A stretch of DNA of 17,244 bases from JAWVEV01 sp033856535 (GTDB taxonomy: Bacteria > Actinomycetota > Thermoleophilia > Miltoncostaeales > Miltoncostaeaceae): contig JAWVEV010000188.1 in NCBI GenBank assembly GCA_033856535.1, forward strand, positions 1 through 17,244, written 5' to 3'. The notes below the pieces were generated by a model. That model was not told the origin of the DNA and made no database searches. It saw nothing but the letters and a program-made list of their open reading frames with translations. Positions 5,982 to 12,822 of this stretch are shown piece after piece. How positions within the stretch are numbered: position 1 is the first letter of the stretch; each line of letters begins with the position of its first letter. A program made the position numbers and the translations under genes.

Positions 5982-7067
5982 TTAGGCCGCTTGCGGCGGC
6001 GCCTCGTCCTCGAGCCGGCGCCGGCGCTCCTCCGCGGCGAGCGCCTCGGTGAGCCCGCTGAGCGCTCCCTGCAGGATCTGCTCGCGCAGCGGCACGTCCA
6101 TCCCGATGCGGTGGTCCGTGACCCGGTTCTGAGGATAGTTGTAGGTGCGGATCTTCTCGGAGCGCTCGCCGCCGCCGAGCTGCGCCCGCCGGGCGGCGCT
6201 CTCCTCGGCGGCCCTCTCGGCCTGCGCCCGCTCGTACAGCCGGGCCCGCAGCACGCGCATGGCGCGCTCCCGGTTCTGCAGCTGGCTCTTCTCGTCCTGC
6301 ATCGAGACCACGATGCCGGTGGGCAGGTGGGTGATGCGGACGGCGGAGTCGGTGGTGTTCACGCTCTGGCCGCCGGGGCCGCTCGAGCGGTACACGTCGA
6401 TGTTCAGGTCCTTCTGGTCGATGCGCACGTCGACCTCCTCCACCTCGGGCAGCACCGCCACCGTCGCGGTCGAGGTGTGGATGCGGCCCTGGCTCTCGGT
6501 GGCGGGGACGCGCTGCACCCGGTGGACGCCGGCCTCGAAGCGGAAGACGCCGAACGCCCCGTCGCCCTTCGCGGCGAAGGTGACCTCCTTGAGCCCGCCG
6601 GCGTCGGCCTCGCTGGTGGAGAGCAGCTCCATCCGCAGGCCGCGCTCCTCGGCGTAGCGCCGGTAGACCTCGAGCAGGTCGCGCGCGAAGAGCGCCGCCT
6701 CCTGCCCGCCGGCGGCCGCGCGGATCTCGACGATCGTGTCGCGGTCGTCGTCGGGGTCCGGCAGCAGCATCGCCTCGCGCATCCGCGGGCCGAGCTCCTC
6801 GAGCTCGCCCTCGGCCTCGCGAAGAAACCCGCGGAGGTCCACGTCCTCGTCCTCCGCGAGCAGCGCGCGGGCCTCCTCGGCACGGCCGACGGCGTCCATG
6901 TAGAGCTCGGCGAGGCGGAAGGCCTCGCCGAGCCCGCTGTAGCGCCTGGTGACCGACGCGAAGCGCTCACGGTCGGCCACCAGATCCGGATTCGCGAGCT
7001 CCTCGTCGAGCTCGGACCTGGTCTTGAGGACCTGGGCGGCGAGCCGGGCGACGGTGGGGTCGGTCAC
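5982..7067 (-). CDS. prfA: Peptide chain release factor 1
   Basis: Recognises UAG and UAA in the ribosomal A site and triggers peptide release. The 361-residue length is typical. The codon-recognition tripeptide Pro-Ala-Thr (188-190, in RVPATESQGRIH) marks it as RF1 rather than RF2, whose tripeptide is SPF. The catalytic GGQ is at 232-234 (SSGPGGQSVNTTDSAVR), and the C-terminal SEKIRTYNYPQNRVTDHRIG is diagnostic. The start is GTG 7067: residues 1-12 line up with the N-terminus of known RF1 proteins (V-A-R-L at 6-9), and the only other in-frame start (GTG 7148) lies inside rpmE. No Shine-Dalgarno is visible; instead an inverted repeat ends on the first base of the start codon. It follows rpmE by 31 bp and leads the prfA-orf218-prmC-tsaC-glyA run. 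Confidence 0.96.
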   Translation of the reverse strand: MTDPTVARLAAQVLKTRSELDEELANPDLVADRERFASVTRRYSGLGEAFRLAELYMDAVGRAEEARALLAEDEDVDLRGFLREAEGELEELGPRMREAMLLPDPDDDRDTIVEIRAAAGGQEAALFARDLLEVYRRYAEERGLRMELLSTSEADAGGLKEVTFAAKGDGAFGVFRFEAGVHRVQRVPATESQGRIHTSTATVAVLPEVEEVDVRIDQKDLNIDVYRSSGPGGQSVNTTDSAVRITHLPTGIVVSMQDEKSQLQNRERAMRVLRARLYERAQAERAAEESAARRAQLGGGERSEKIRTYNYPQNRVTDHRIGMDVPLREQILQGALSGLTEALAAEERRRRLEDEAPPQAA

Positions 7068-7085
7068 CGGGTCACCGTGACCCGG
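7067..7085. repeat. Inverted repeat abutting the prfA start codon
   Basis: Perfect 9-bp arms, CCGGGTCAC and GTGACCCGG, flank a single base. In the mRNA this would be a hairpin whose last base is the G of the prfA GTG, covering the whole normal ribosome-site region. It lies 13 nt after the rpmE stop, so it could be an rpmE terminator/attenuator, a translational control element for RF1, or an RNA-processing site. Eight to nine base pairs need a loop taken from the inner bases. Confidence 0.55.
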
Positions 7086-7098
7086 CCCCGCCCGCCGA

Positions 7099-7305
7099 TC
7101 AAGTCTTGCGCTGCGCCAGCTTGCGCTGGAAGCGCTCCACGCGGCCACCCGAATCGACCAGCTTCTGGCGGCCGGTGTAGAAGGGATGGCACCGGTTGCA
7201 GATCTCGACCTTGATCTGCGCCTTGGTCGATCGGGTCATGAACTCGTTTCCGCAGGTGCACCTGACGTGCGCGGTGACGTACTCGGGGTGGATCTCGGTC
7301 TTCAT
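7099..7305 (-). CDS. rpmE: 50S ribosomal protein L31, zinc-binding (C+) type
   Basis: A small protein of the large subunit that bridges to the 30S head. The 68-residue sequence begins MKTEIHPEYV and has the four zinc-ligand cysteines Cys16, Cys18, Cys36 and Cys39 (RCTCGNEF and CNRCHPFYTG). It ends with GGRVERFQRKLAQRK. Presence of all four cysteines makes it the zinc-containing form, which zinc-starved bacteria replace with a cysteine-free paralogue; none is seen in this window. An in-frame extension upstream has no family sequence, so ATG 7305 is the start. Weak purine-rich sequence (GACGAGG) precedes it. It is followed by prfA, the classic rpmE-prfA order. Confidence 0.96.
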   Translation of the reverse strand: MKTEIHPEYVTAHVRCTCGNEFMTRSTKAQIKVEICNRCHPFYTGRQKLVDSGGRVERFQRKLAQRKT

Positions 7306-7332
7306 CGCCGTGCCTCGTCGGTCGCAGTCATA

Positions 7333-7367
7333 GGGCCACGCGGTCGCGGGCCCGGTCCTCAAGAATA
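7333..7367 (-). promoter_or_regulatory. Putative rpmE promoter and structured leader
   Basis: On the minus strand a -10-like TATTCT (7367-7362) lies in the 82-bp gap after the enoyl-CoA hydratase gene and would give a leader of about 50 nt. Inside that leader GGGCC and GGCCC (7353-7333) can pair around an inner CGCG/CGCG. No matching -35 is visible. Weak evidence. Confidence 0.3.
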
Positions 7368-7387
7368 GCGCGGAGGCACAGGGGCCC

Positions 7388-8161
7388 TCACCGCCCCACG
7401 AAGTTGGGGGTGCGCTTCTCGAAGAAGGCGGCCATGCCCTCGCGCTGGTCCTCGGTGGTGAAGGCGAGCGCGAACGCGTCCAGCTCGCGGGCCAGGTGCG
7501 TGCGCTGGTTCCCCTCGAGCGCCAGGTTCACGACCTCCTTGGCGGCCGCGATCGCCCAGGGCGGCTTGGTCGCGATCGTCTCCCCCAGCTCGACCGCCTT
7601 GTCCAGCAGCTCGTCGTTCGGGTGCACGGCGTTGACTAGGCCGCGCTGGAGCGCCTCGTCGGGCTTCACCATGCGCGCCGTGAAGATGATCTCCTTGGCG
7701 AAGCCGGGAGAGGTGGTGCGGGCGAGGCGCTGGGTGCCGCCCCAGCCGGGCAGGATGCCGAGGTTCACCTCGGGCAGGCCGAAGCGGGCGCGCTCGCCGG
7801 CCAGGCGCAGGTCGCAGGCGAGGGCGAGCTCGCAGCCGCCACCGAGTGCGTACCCGTTGACCGCGGCGATGACCGGCTTGGGGAACGACTCCAGGCGGCC
7901 GGTGATCGCGTGGCCGCGCTTGGCGTAGTCGCGCGCCTCGAGGGCCGAGGCGGTCTTCATGTGCGCGATGTCGGCGCCGGCCGTGAAGGCCTTCTCCCCG
8001 GCGCCGGTCAGGACCACGGCGCGCAGGGACGCCTCCCCCTCGATGGCGTCGAGCAGGTCGTCCAGGTCGTCCAACATGTCCACGGACAGGGCGTTCAGGG
8101 CCTCGGGGCGGTTGAGCGTGAGCACGGCCACCGGGCCACGCCGCTCGAGATCGACCGGCAC
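7388..8161 (-). CDS. Enoyl-CoA hydratase/isomerase (crotonase family)
   Basis: Soluble crotonase-fold enzyme of 257 residues, most likely hydrating trans-2-enoyl-CoA in fatty-acid or branched-chain acyl-CoA breakdown. The oxyanion-hole segment AGADI (61-65) and NGYALGGGCELALACD (102-117) are present. Both catalytic glutamates of true hydratases occur: Glu111 (GGCEL) and Glu131 (GLPEVNLGILPGWGG). This favours hydratase over isomerases or hydrolases that lack one of them. The ATG at 8161 is preceded by GAAAGGAGCGCCCG, a good ribosome site. It lies 23 bp downstream of the B12-binding mutase subunit on the same strand and is probably cotranscribed with it, which fits acyl-CoA catabolism. The exact substrate cannot be deduced. 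Confidence 0.92.
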   Translation of the reverse strand: MPVDLERRGPVAVLTLNRPEALNALSVDMLDDLDDLLDAIEGEASLRAVVLTGAGEKAFTAGADIAHMKTASALEARDYAKRGHAITGRLESFPKPVIAAVNGYALGGGCELALACDLRLAGERARFGLPEVNLGILPGWGGTQRLARTTSPGFAKEIIFTARMVKPDEALQRGLVNAVHPNDELLDKAVELGETIATKPPWAIAAAKEVVNLALEGNQRTHLARELDAFALAFTTEDQREGMAAFFEKRTPNFVGR

Positions 8162-8184
8162 GGGCGCTCCTTTCGATTACTGGG

Positions 8185-8598
8185 TCAGGCGGCGTCCGCG
8201 GACGCGGCGGGAACCGCGGCGCGGATGAAGTCGACCATCTCGTCGACGGGCGCCCCGGGGGTGAAGACGGCGGCCACCCCGAGGTCGATCAGCTCCTGGA
8301 TGTCGTCGCGCGGGATGGTGCCGCCCACCATCACCACGACGTCGCCGGCGCCCTGGGCGCGCAGCAGGTCCAGCACCCGCGGGACAAGCGTCATGTGGGC
8401 GCCCGACAGGATCGAGAGCCCGACCGCGTCGGCGTCCTCCTGGATCGCCGTCGCGACGATCTGCTCCGGCGTCTGGTGCAGGCCGGTGTAGATCACCTCC
8501 ATCCCCGCGTCGCGCAGGCTGCGGGCGATGATCTTCGCGCCACGGTCGTGTCCGTCCAGGCCGGGCTTCGCGATGACCACGCGGATGGGACGAGCCAC
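8185..8598 (-). CDS. Stand-alone B12-binding small subunit of an acyl-CoA mutase
   Basis: A 137-residue cobalamin-binding domain. It carries the three signatures of base-off/His-on B12 binding: DxHxxG as DGHDRG (15-20, His17 the lower cobalt ligand), SxL as SILSG (62-66) and the GG segment VGGTIP (91-96). Length and sequence match separate small subunits of methylmalonyl-, isobutyryl- or 2-hydroxyisobutyryl-CoA mutases, rather than the C-terminus of a fused mutase. No large catalytic subunit is in the window, so which mutase it serves cannot be told. The start is GTG 8598, with AGGAGG 8 nt upstream. A nearer-upstream in-frame GTG overlaps that ribosome site and is less likely. It is followed by an enoyl-CoA hydratase gene; meaB, the mutase chaperone, lies about 1.5 kb away beyond pepA. 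Confidence 0.92.
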   Translation of the reverse strand: MARPIRVVIAKPGLDGHDRGAKIIARSLRDAGMEVIYTGLHQTPEQIVATAIQEDADAVGLSILSGAHMTLVPRVLDLLRAQGAGDVVVMVGGTIPRDDIQELIDLGVAAVFTPGAPVDEMVDFIRAAVPAASADAA

Positions 8599-8629
8599 CC
8601 GGATCACCTCCTCGACGACGGGCGCGCCG

Positions 8630-8635
8630 AGTATA
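8630..8635 (-). promoter_or_regulatory. Putative -10 of the B12-subunit gene
   Basis: TATACT on the minus strand differs from the TATAAT consensus at one base and stands out in GC-rich surroundings. It would give a leader of about 25 nt containing the AGGAGG site. No -35 match is visible. Confidence 0.5.
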
Positions 8636-8703
8636 ACGGCGGCCCGCCGGGGGGCCCGGCCCGCCCGCGTATCCTCTGCCGGCCCACGCCCGGAAGGTGC
8701 CCG

Positions 8704-10158
8704 ATGAAGACCAAGCTCCGCTCCACGGACCCGCTCGCCGCGCGCTGCGACCTCCTGGTCGTGGCGGTGGCCGACCCCGCCGCGCCGCTCGTCCCGCCGG
8801 CCGACGCGCTCGACGCGGCCCTCGGTGGGGCCCTCGCCCGGTCGGTCGCCGACGGCGAGGTGAAGGGGGCGCCCGGGACGCTGGCGGTGTTCCATGCCGC
8901 CGCCGGCGCCGGAGCCCCCAGGGCCGCGGTGGTGGGCGTGGGCGGCGGGAGCGCGGAGGACTGGCGCGAGGCCGGCGCCGCGGCGGGCAAGCGGGCTCGG
9001 GCGTTGAAGGCCGCCGACGTGGCGCTCGCCGCGCCCGCCGGCGCGGACGGCGCGGCCGTCGGGGCCTTCGTCGAGGGCTTCGGCGCCGGCCAGTACCGCT
9101 TCGACCGCTTCAAGACGGACGAGGACGGGGGCGCGCCGGTGGCGACGCTGACCGTGCACGGCTCGACCGCGAAGGTCGCCGACCTGACCCGGGCCGCCCG
9201 GCTCGTCAGGGCGCAGGACGGCGCCCGGGACCTCGGCAACACGCCCTCGAACCACCTGACGCCGACGCGGCTGGCCGATCACGCGCGGGCGCTGGCCGAG
9301 GCGACCCCGGGGCTCGAGTGCGAGGTGCTCCAGCCGAAGCAGCTGGCCAAGCTCGGCGCCGGCGCCCTCCTGGCCGTCGCCCAGGGCTCGGAGGAGCCGC
9401 CCGCGATGATCGTGCTGCGCTACACGCCCAGGCGGCGCGCGGCCAAGGGCGAGGTGCTGGGCCTGGTCGGCAAGGCGGTCACCTTCGACACCGGCGGCAT
9501 CTCGATCAAGCCCTCGGGCGGCATGGAGGAGATGAAGCTGGACATGGCCGGCGGCGCGGCCGTGATCGAGGGCGCCGCCCTGATCGCCGACCTGAAGCTC
9601 CCGGTGGAGGTGCTGGCGGTCGTGCCGACCACCGAGAACATGCCGAGCGGCCGGGCGATCAAGCCGGGCGACGTGATCACCACCATGAGCGGCAAGACCG
9701 TCGAGGTGATCAACACCGACGCCGAGGGCCGTCTGATCCTGGCCGACGGCCTGGCCTACGCGGCCCGTCAGGGCGCGACCCGCCTCGTCGACTTCGCCAC
9801 GCTGACCGGCGCGATCGTGGTCGCCCTCGGCGAGGTCTACGCCGGCCTGTTCGGCTCGGACGACGACTGGACCGCGGCCGTGCGCGAGGCCGGCGAGACC
9901 TCGGGCGACCTGGCCTGGCCGATGCCGCTCCACAAGGGCTACGCCGAGCTGATCGAGAGCAAGGTGGCCGACCTCTCGAACGCCGCCGCCAAGCGTCAGG
10001 CCGGCGCGGTCTACGCCGCCCAGTTCCTGCGCGAGTTCACCGCCGGGCTGCCCTGGTGCCACGTCGACATCGCCGGCACCGGCATGGTCGGCGGGCGCGG
10101 GACGGGCTTCGGCGTGGGGATGATCCTGGCGATCGCCGAGGGCCTCGCGGGCCGCTGA
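8704..10158 (+). CDS. pepA: Leucyl aminopeptidase, M17 family (cytosol aminopeptidase)
   Basis: Two-metal exopeptidase removing N-terminal residues from peptides; members form hexamers in the cytoplasm. The 484-residue protein has the N-terminal macro-like domain and a complete M17 catalytic domain. Metal and catalytic residues are Lys257 and Asp262 (GKAVTFDTGG), Lys269, Asp280 (KLDMAGG), then Asp339, Glu341 and Arg343 in the family signature NTDAEGRL (337-344). Their spacing matches that of E. coli PepA throughout. The start is ATG 8704 with GGAAGG (8692-8697) 6 nt upstream; the longer open frame runs back into the divergent gene. A weak TATCCT at 8670-8675 may be its -10. It is the only plus-strand gene between two B12-mutase-related minus-strand units and converges on meaB with 3 bp between the stops. 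Confidence 0.96.
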   Translation: MKTKLRSTDPLAARCDLLVVAVADPAAPLVPPADALDAALGGALARSVADGEVKGAPGTLAVFHAAAGAGAPRAAVVGVGGGSAEDWREAGAAAGKRARALKAADVALAAPAGADGAAVGAFVEGFGAGQYRFDRFKTDEDGGAPVATLTVHGSTAKVADLTRAARLVRAQDGARDLGNTPSNHLTPTRLADHARALAEATPGLECEVLQPKQLAKLGAGALLAVAQGSEEPPAMIVLRYTPRRRAAKGEVLGLVGKAVTFDTGGISIKPSGGMEEMKLDMAGGAAVIEGAALIADLKLPVEVLAVVPTTENMPSGRAIKPGDVITTMSGKTVEVINTDAEGRLILADGLAYAARQGATRLVDFATLTGAIVVALGEVYAGLFGSDDDWTAAVREAGETSGDLAWPMPLHKGYAELIESKVADLSNAAAKRQAGAVYAAQFLREFTAGLPWCHVDIAGTGMVGGRGTGFGVGMILAIAEGLAGR

Positions 10159-10161
10159 GCG

Positions 10162-11112
10162 TCAGCCCGCGCCGAGGCCCGCCCGGTCGAGCACGCGGTC
10201 CACGGCGCCGGGCGGGTCCAGGCGCCTGGCGAGCACCTCGTCGATCAGCTCCGCGAGCATCGCCTCGTCCAGGCCGGCGTCCAGGCGGCGCCCCAGCCGG
10301 TCGAGGGCAAGCGAGCGCAGCTGGCGCGCCAGGCCGTCGCGCCGGCGCTCCTCCATGCGGCCGCCTTCGGCCAGGAAGGCCCGATGGCGCTCCACCTCGC
10401 GCCAGAGGTCGTCGGCGCCGGCGCCCTCGCGCGCCGTCACCGGGACGATGGGCGGCCGCCACGGCCCGCCGGGGACCAGCGAGAGCGCCGAGCGCAGGTC
10501 CGAGACCAGCAGGTCGACCCCGGGGCGGTCGGCCTTGGTGACCGCGATCAGGTCGGGGATCTCCATCAGGCCCGCCTTGATCGCCTGGATGGCATCGCCG
10601 CTGCCGGGCTGAAGCGCGAGCACGACCGTGTCGGCCAGCGCGCGCACCTCGACCTCGTTCTGGCCGGCGCCGACGGTCTCGACCACCACGACGTCGAAGC
10701 CGGCGGCGTCGAGCACCAGGACGGCGTCGGCGGTGGCCTCGGCGAGCCCGCCCAGGTGGCCCCGGCTGGCCATCGAGCGGATGAAGACGCCGGGGTCGAG
10801 GAAGTGGTCGGCCAGCCGGATGCGGTCGCCGAGGACGGCGCCCTTGGTGAACGGGCTGGTCGGGTCGACGCTGACGATCGCGACGCGCTTGTCGTCGGCC
10901 CGAAGATGGCGCACCAGCGCGCCGGCGAGCGTGCTCTTCCCCACCCCGGGCGGGCCGGTGAGCCCCACCGTCACCGCGTGACCGGTGTGCGGGTGGAGCG
11001 CGGCGACGAGCTTCCGGGCCTCGTCGCCCAGGCGCTCGACGATGGAGATCGCCCGGCCGACGGGCCGGGCCTCGCCGGCGCGGACGCCGGCGATGACCTC
11101 CTCGAGGGTCAC
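10162..11112 (-). CDS. meaB: Methylmalonyl-CoA mutase-associated GTPase (MeaB/ArgK)
   Basis: G-protein chaperone that loads adenosylcobalamin into acyl-CoA mutases and guards them from inactivation. The 316-residue protein has the SIMIBI GTPase core: Walker A GPPGVGKS (53-60), switch-type SVDPTSPFTKGAVLGDR (81-97), the FIRSMASRGHLGGL segment (110-123), ETVGAGQNEVEV (145-156), and the base-specificity motif as Thr-Lys-Ala-Asp (192-195). The usual MeaB motif is NKAD, so the first residue is changed. The C-terminal dimerisation arm is present. The start is GTG 11112, overlapping the HisC-type stop as GTGA, so the two are coupled. Its partner small subunit is at 8185-8598. The stop faces the pepA stop at 3 bp, leaving no room for a terminator. 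Confidence 0.95.
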   Translation of the reverse strand: MTLEEVIAGVRAGEARPVGRAISIVERLGDEARKLVAALHPHTGHAVTVGLTGPPGVGKSTLAGALVRHLRADDKRVAIVSVDPTSPFTKGAVLGDRIRLADHFLDPGVFIRSMASRGHLGGLAEATADAVLVLDAAGFDVVVVETVGAGQNEVEVRALADTVVLALQPGSGDAIQAIKAGLMEIPDLIAVTKADRPGVDLLVSDLRSALSLVPGGPWRPPIVPVTAREGAGADDLWREVERHRAFLAEGGRMEERRRDGLARQLRSLALDRLGRRLDAGLDEAMLAELIDEVLARRLDPPGAVDRVLDRAGLGAG

Positions 11113-12278
11113 GCGATCGCGGCCGGCGACTCGGCGAGCGCCTCGGCCAGCGCCGCGAGCATGCGGCCGTTCTCCTCGGGCCAGCCGATGGTGATGCGGA
11201 TGCCGGACGGGGCGCCGAACGGCCCGGCGGGGCGCACGATCACCCCGCGCGCCAGCAGGGCGCCGGCGAGCGCCCGGGCCCGGGCCGGGTCGCCCACGTC
11301 GAAGAAGACGAAGTTCGCGGTCGAGGGCAGCGGCGCGAGGCCGAGCTCGCGCAGCCCGTCGGCCACCCGCGCCCGCTCGGCGTCGTTCAGCGCGATGCGC
11401 TCCGGCAGGTGCTCGGCCCCCTCGGCCAGGCTCGCCAGGGCGGCGGCCTGGGCCGGCGCGCTCACGTCGAAGGCGTTGCGCACCCGGCCGAGCGCCGTGA
11501 CCAGCTCCGCCGGCGCGAGCATGTAGCCGACGCGCAGGCCGGCCAGGCCGTAGGCCTTGCTGAAGGTCCGCATCACGGCCATCGGGCGGCCCTCGGCGAC
11601 CAGCTCGGCGCCGTCGTGGCTCCCGGGCGGCAGGTACTCGAAGTACGCCTCGTCGAGGACCGGCAGGACATGGCCCGGCAGGCGGTCGAGGAAGCCGACC
11701 AGGTCGTCGCGGCCGACGGCGGCGCCGGTGGGGTTGTTCGGGCTCACGACCACGACCAGCTTGGTCCGCGGCCCCACCAGGGCCAGCAGGGCGTCGAGGT
11801 CGTACGCCCCGTCGGGCCCGAGCGCCGCCGCCCTCCACTCCGCGCCCTGGATGAGCGCCCCCTGGCGCCACGAGAGGAACGAGGGCCAGGCCATCGCGAG
11901 CTCGTCGCCGGGGTCGAGCGTGGCCAGGCAGAGCAGCTTGATCAGGCTGTCGACGCCGTTGCCCGGCAGGACCATGTCGGAGGCCATCCGGTACCGGGCC
12001 GCGAGCGCGTCGCGCAGCGCCCAGGTGCCCGGGTCGGGGTAGACGCGAACGCCGTCGGCGCAGACTCGGATAGCCTCCTGCGCGCCGGGCATCGGCGGGA
12101 ACGGCCCCTCGTTGGAGGCGAGCTTGACCACCGACTCGATCCCGAGCTCCCGCCGGACGTCATCCGTCGGCCGGCCCGGCACGTAGGGATCGACGGCGGC
12201 GAGCCCCGGGCGCACCAGCCCGGGCGGGAGAGGCGTCGCCGCGGGCCCGCGGCCGTCCGTGTCGGCGGGGCCGCTCAC
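11109..12278 (-). CDS. hisC: Histidinol-phosphate aminotransferase-type class I/II aminotransferase
   Basis: PLP fold-type I aminotransferase. HisC enzymes convert imidazole-acetol phosphate and glutamate to histidinol phosphate, and relatives act on aromatic amino acids. Seen are the N-terminal DPYVPGRP (30-37), KLASNEGPFPP (52-62), LPGNGVD (104-110), SPNNPTG (179-185), DEAYFEY (209-215) and the Schiff-base lysine in FSKAYGLAGLRVGY (Lys241). I used GTG 12278 because TAGGAT sits 7 nt upstream with a plausible -35; GTG 12215 (codon 22) is an alternative that still keeps the family sequence. Length 389 is slightly long, with an unconserved Gly/Pro-rich N-terminus of about 20 residues. It is not among other his genes and is coupled to meaB, so a role other than histidine synthesis is possible. 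Confidence 0.85.
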   Translation of the reverse strand: MSGPADTDGRGPAATPLPPGLVRPGLAAVDPYVPGRPTDDVRRELGIESVVKLASNEGPFPPMPGAQEAIRVCADGVRVYPDPGTWALRDALAARYRMASDMVLPGNGVDSLIKLLCLATLDPGDELAMAWPSFLSWRQGALIQGAEWRAAALGPDGAYDLDALLALVGPRTKLVVVVSPNNPTGAAVGRDDLVGFLDRLPGHVLPVLDEAYFEYLPPGSHDGAELVAEGRPMAVMRTFSKAYGLAGLRVGYMLAPAELVTALGRVRNAFDVSAPAQAAALASLAEGAEHLPERIALNDAERARVADGLRELGLAPLPSTANFVFFDVGDPARARALAGALLARGVIVRPAGPFGAPSGIRITIGWPEENGRMLAALAEALAESPAAIA

Positions 12279-12285
12279 GCCGCCG

Positions 12286-12313
12286 ATCCTACCGGCCCGC
12301 GAATGGGTACCAA
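12286..12313 (-). promoter_or_regulatory. Putative promoter of the hisC-meaB unit
   Basis: Reading on the minus strand, TTGGTA (12313-12308) is followed by a 16-bp spacer and TAGGAT (12291-12286), which ends 7 nt before the GTG. The -35 matches four of six consensus bases. The position implies a leaderless or nearly leaderless transcript. Confidence 0.45.
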
Positions 12314-12363
12314 CCCGTCGGCCCCCGCCGTCCGGACGCGCCCATGAGGAGAGCACCGCGTTG

Positions 12364-12822
12364 ATGATCACCGAGCGCAGCAAGAGCGTGATCCCCTTCC
12401 GCCCGCACGACGCGAAGCGGGTCGGAGAGGGCTGCTTCTACCTGGATCAGATCATCTGGCTCAACGCCGACAGGATCGAGCTCGGGGATCGCGTCGGCTT
12501 CAACTTCGGCTGCTACGTGAACGGCTACGGCGGGCTCACCATCGGCGACCGCTCCATCATCGGCCCCTACACGATGATCCACACCGCCAACCACGAGATG
12601 GACCTGGGCTCGCCCATCCCGGACCAGGGGTGGATCGCGAACCCGGTGGAGATCGGCCCGGACTGCTGGATCGGGATGGGGGTCTCGATCCTCCCGGGCG
12701 TGACGATCGGCGAGGGCTGCGTGGTCGGCGCCGGAGCGGTGGTCGCCAAGAGCCTGGAGCCGTGGTCGATCGCCGTCGGCAACCCGGCGAAGGCGATCCG
12801 CAACCGCCGAGCCGCGGCGTGA
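12364..12822 (+). CDS. Hexapeptide-repeat acyltransferase (left-handed beta-helix)
   Basis: Probable O- or N-acetyltransferase of the WcaF/NodL/Maa type, 152 residues, cytoplasmic. Repeats of the [LIV]-G-x4 pattern run from about 38 to 130 (ELGDRVGFNFG, LTIGDRSIIG, VEIGPDCWIGMGVSILPGV, TIGEGCVVGAGAVV). The loop with candidate catalytic histidines IHTANHEM (72-79; His73 or His77) interrupts the helix. The closing WSIAVGNPAKAIR (134-146) is typical. The start is uncertain by one codon. ATG 12364 is chosen, but TTG 12361 lies 8 nt from AGGAGA (12347-12352) and is better spaced. The stop overlaps the glycosyltransferase start as GTGA, so both probably decorate the same surface saccharide or glycolipid. 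The acyl acceptor is unknown. Confidence 0.9.
   Translation: MITERSKSVIPFRPHDAKRVGEGCFYLDQIIWLNADRIELGDRVGFNFGCYVNGYGGLTIGDRSIIGPYTMIHTANHEMDLGSPIPDQGWIANPVEIGPDCWIGMGVSILPGVTIGEGCVVGAGAVVAKSLEPWSIAVGNPAKAIRNRRAAA

Noticed and set aside
7068..7148. Longer prfA starting at GTG 7148
   Set aside because: It would overlap the end of rpmE and add about 27 unconserved residues, while the sequence from GTG 7067 lines up with the normal RF1 N-terminus.
8599..10062. Long minus-strand open frame extending the B12-subunit gene across the whole of pepA
   Set aside because: Only the last 137 codons show family sequence and a ribosome site; the rest is the antisense shadow of the M17 aminopeptidase.
10159..10161. 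Terminator between the convergent pepA and meaB genes
   Set aside because: Only 3 bp separate the stops and I see no hairpin confined to the junction; termination must occur inside the opposing gene.
12305..12316. GGGT-ACCA-ACCC inverted repeat between hisC and the acyltransferase gene
   Set aside because: Four-base arms are too short to distinguish from chance in this composition, and it overlaps the predicted hisC -35.
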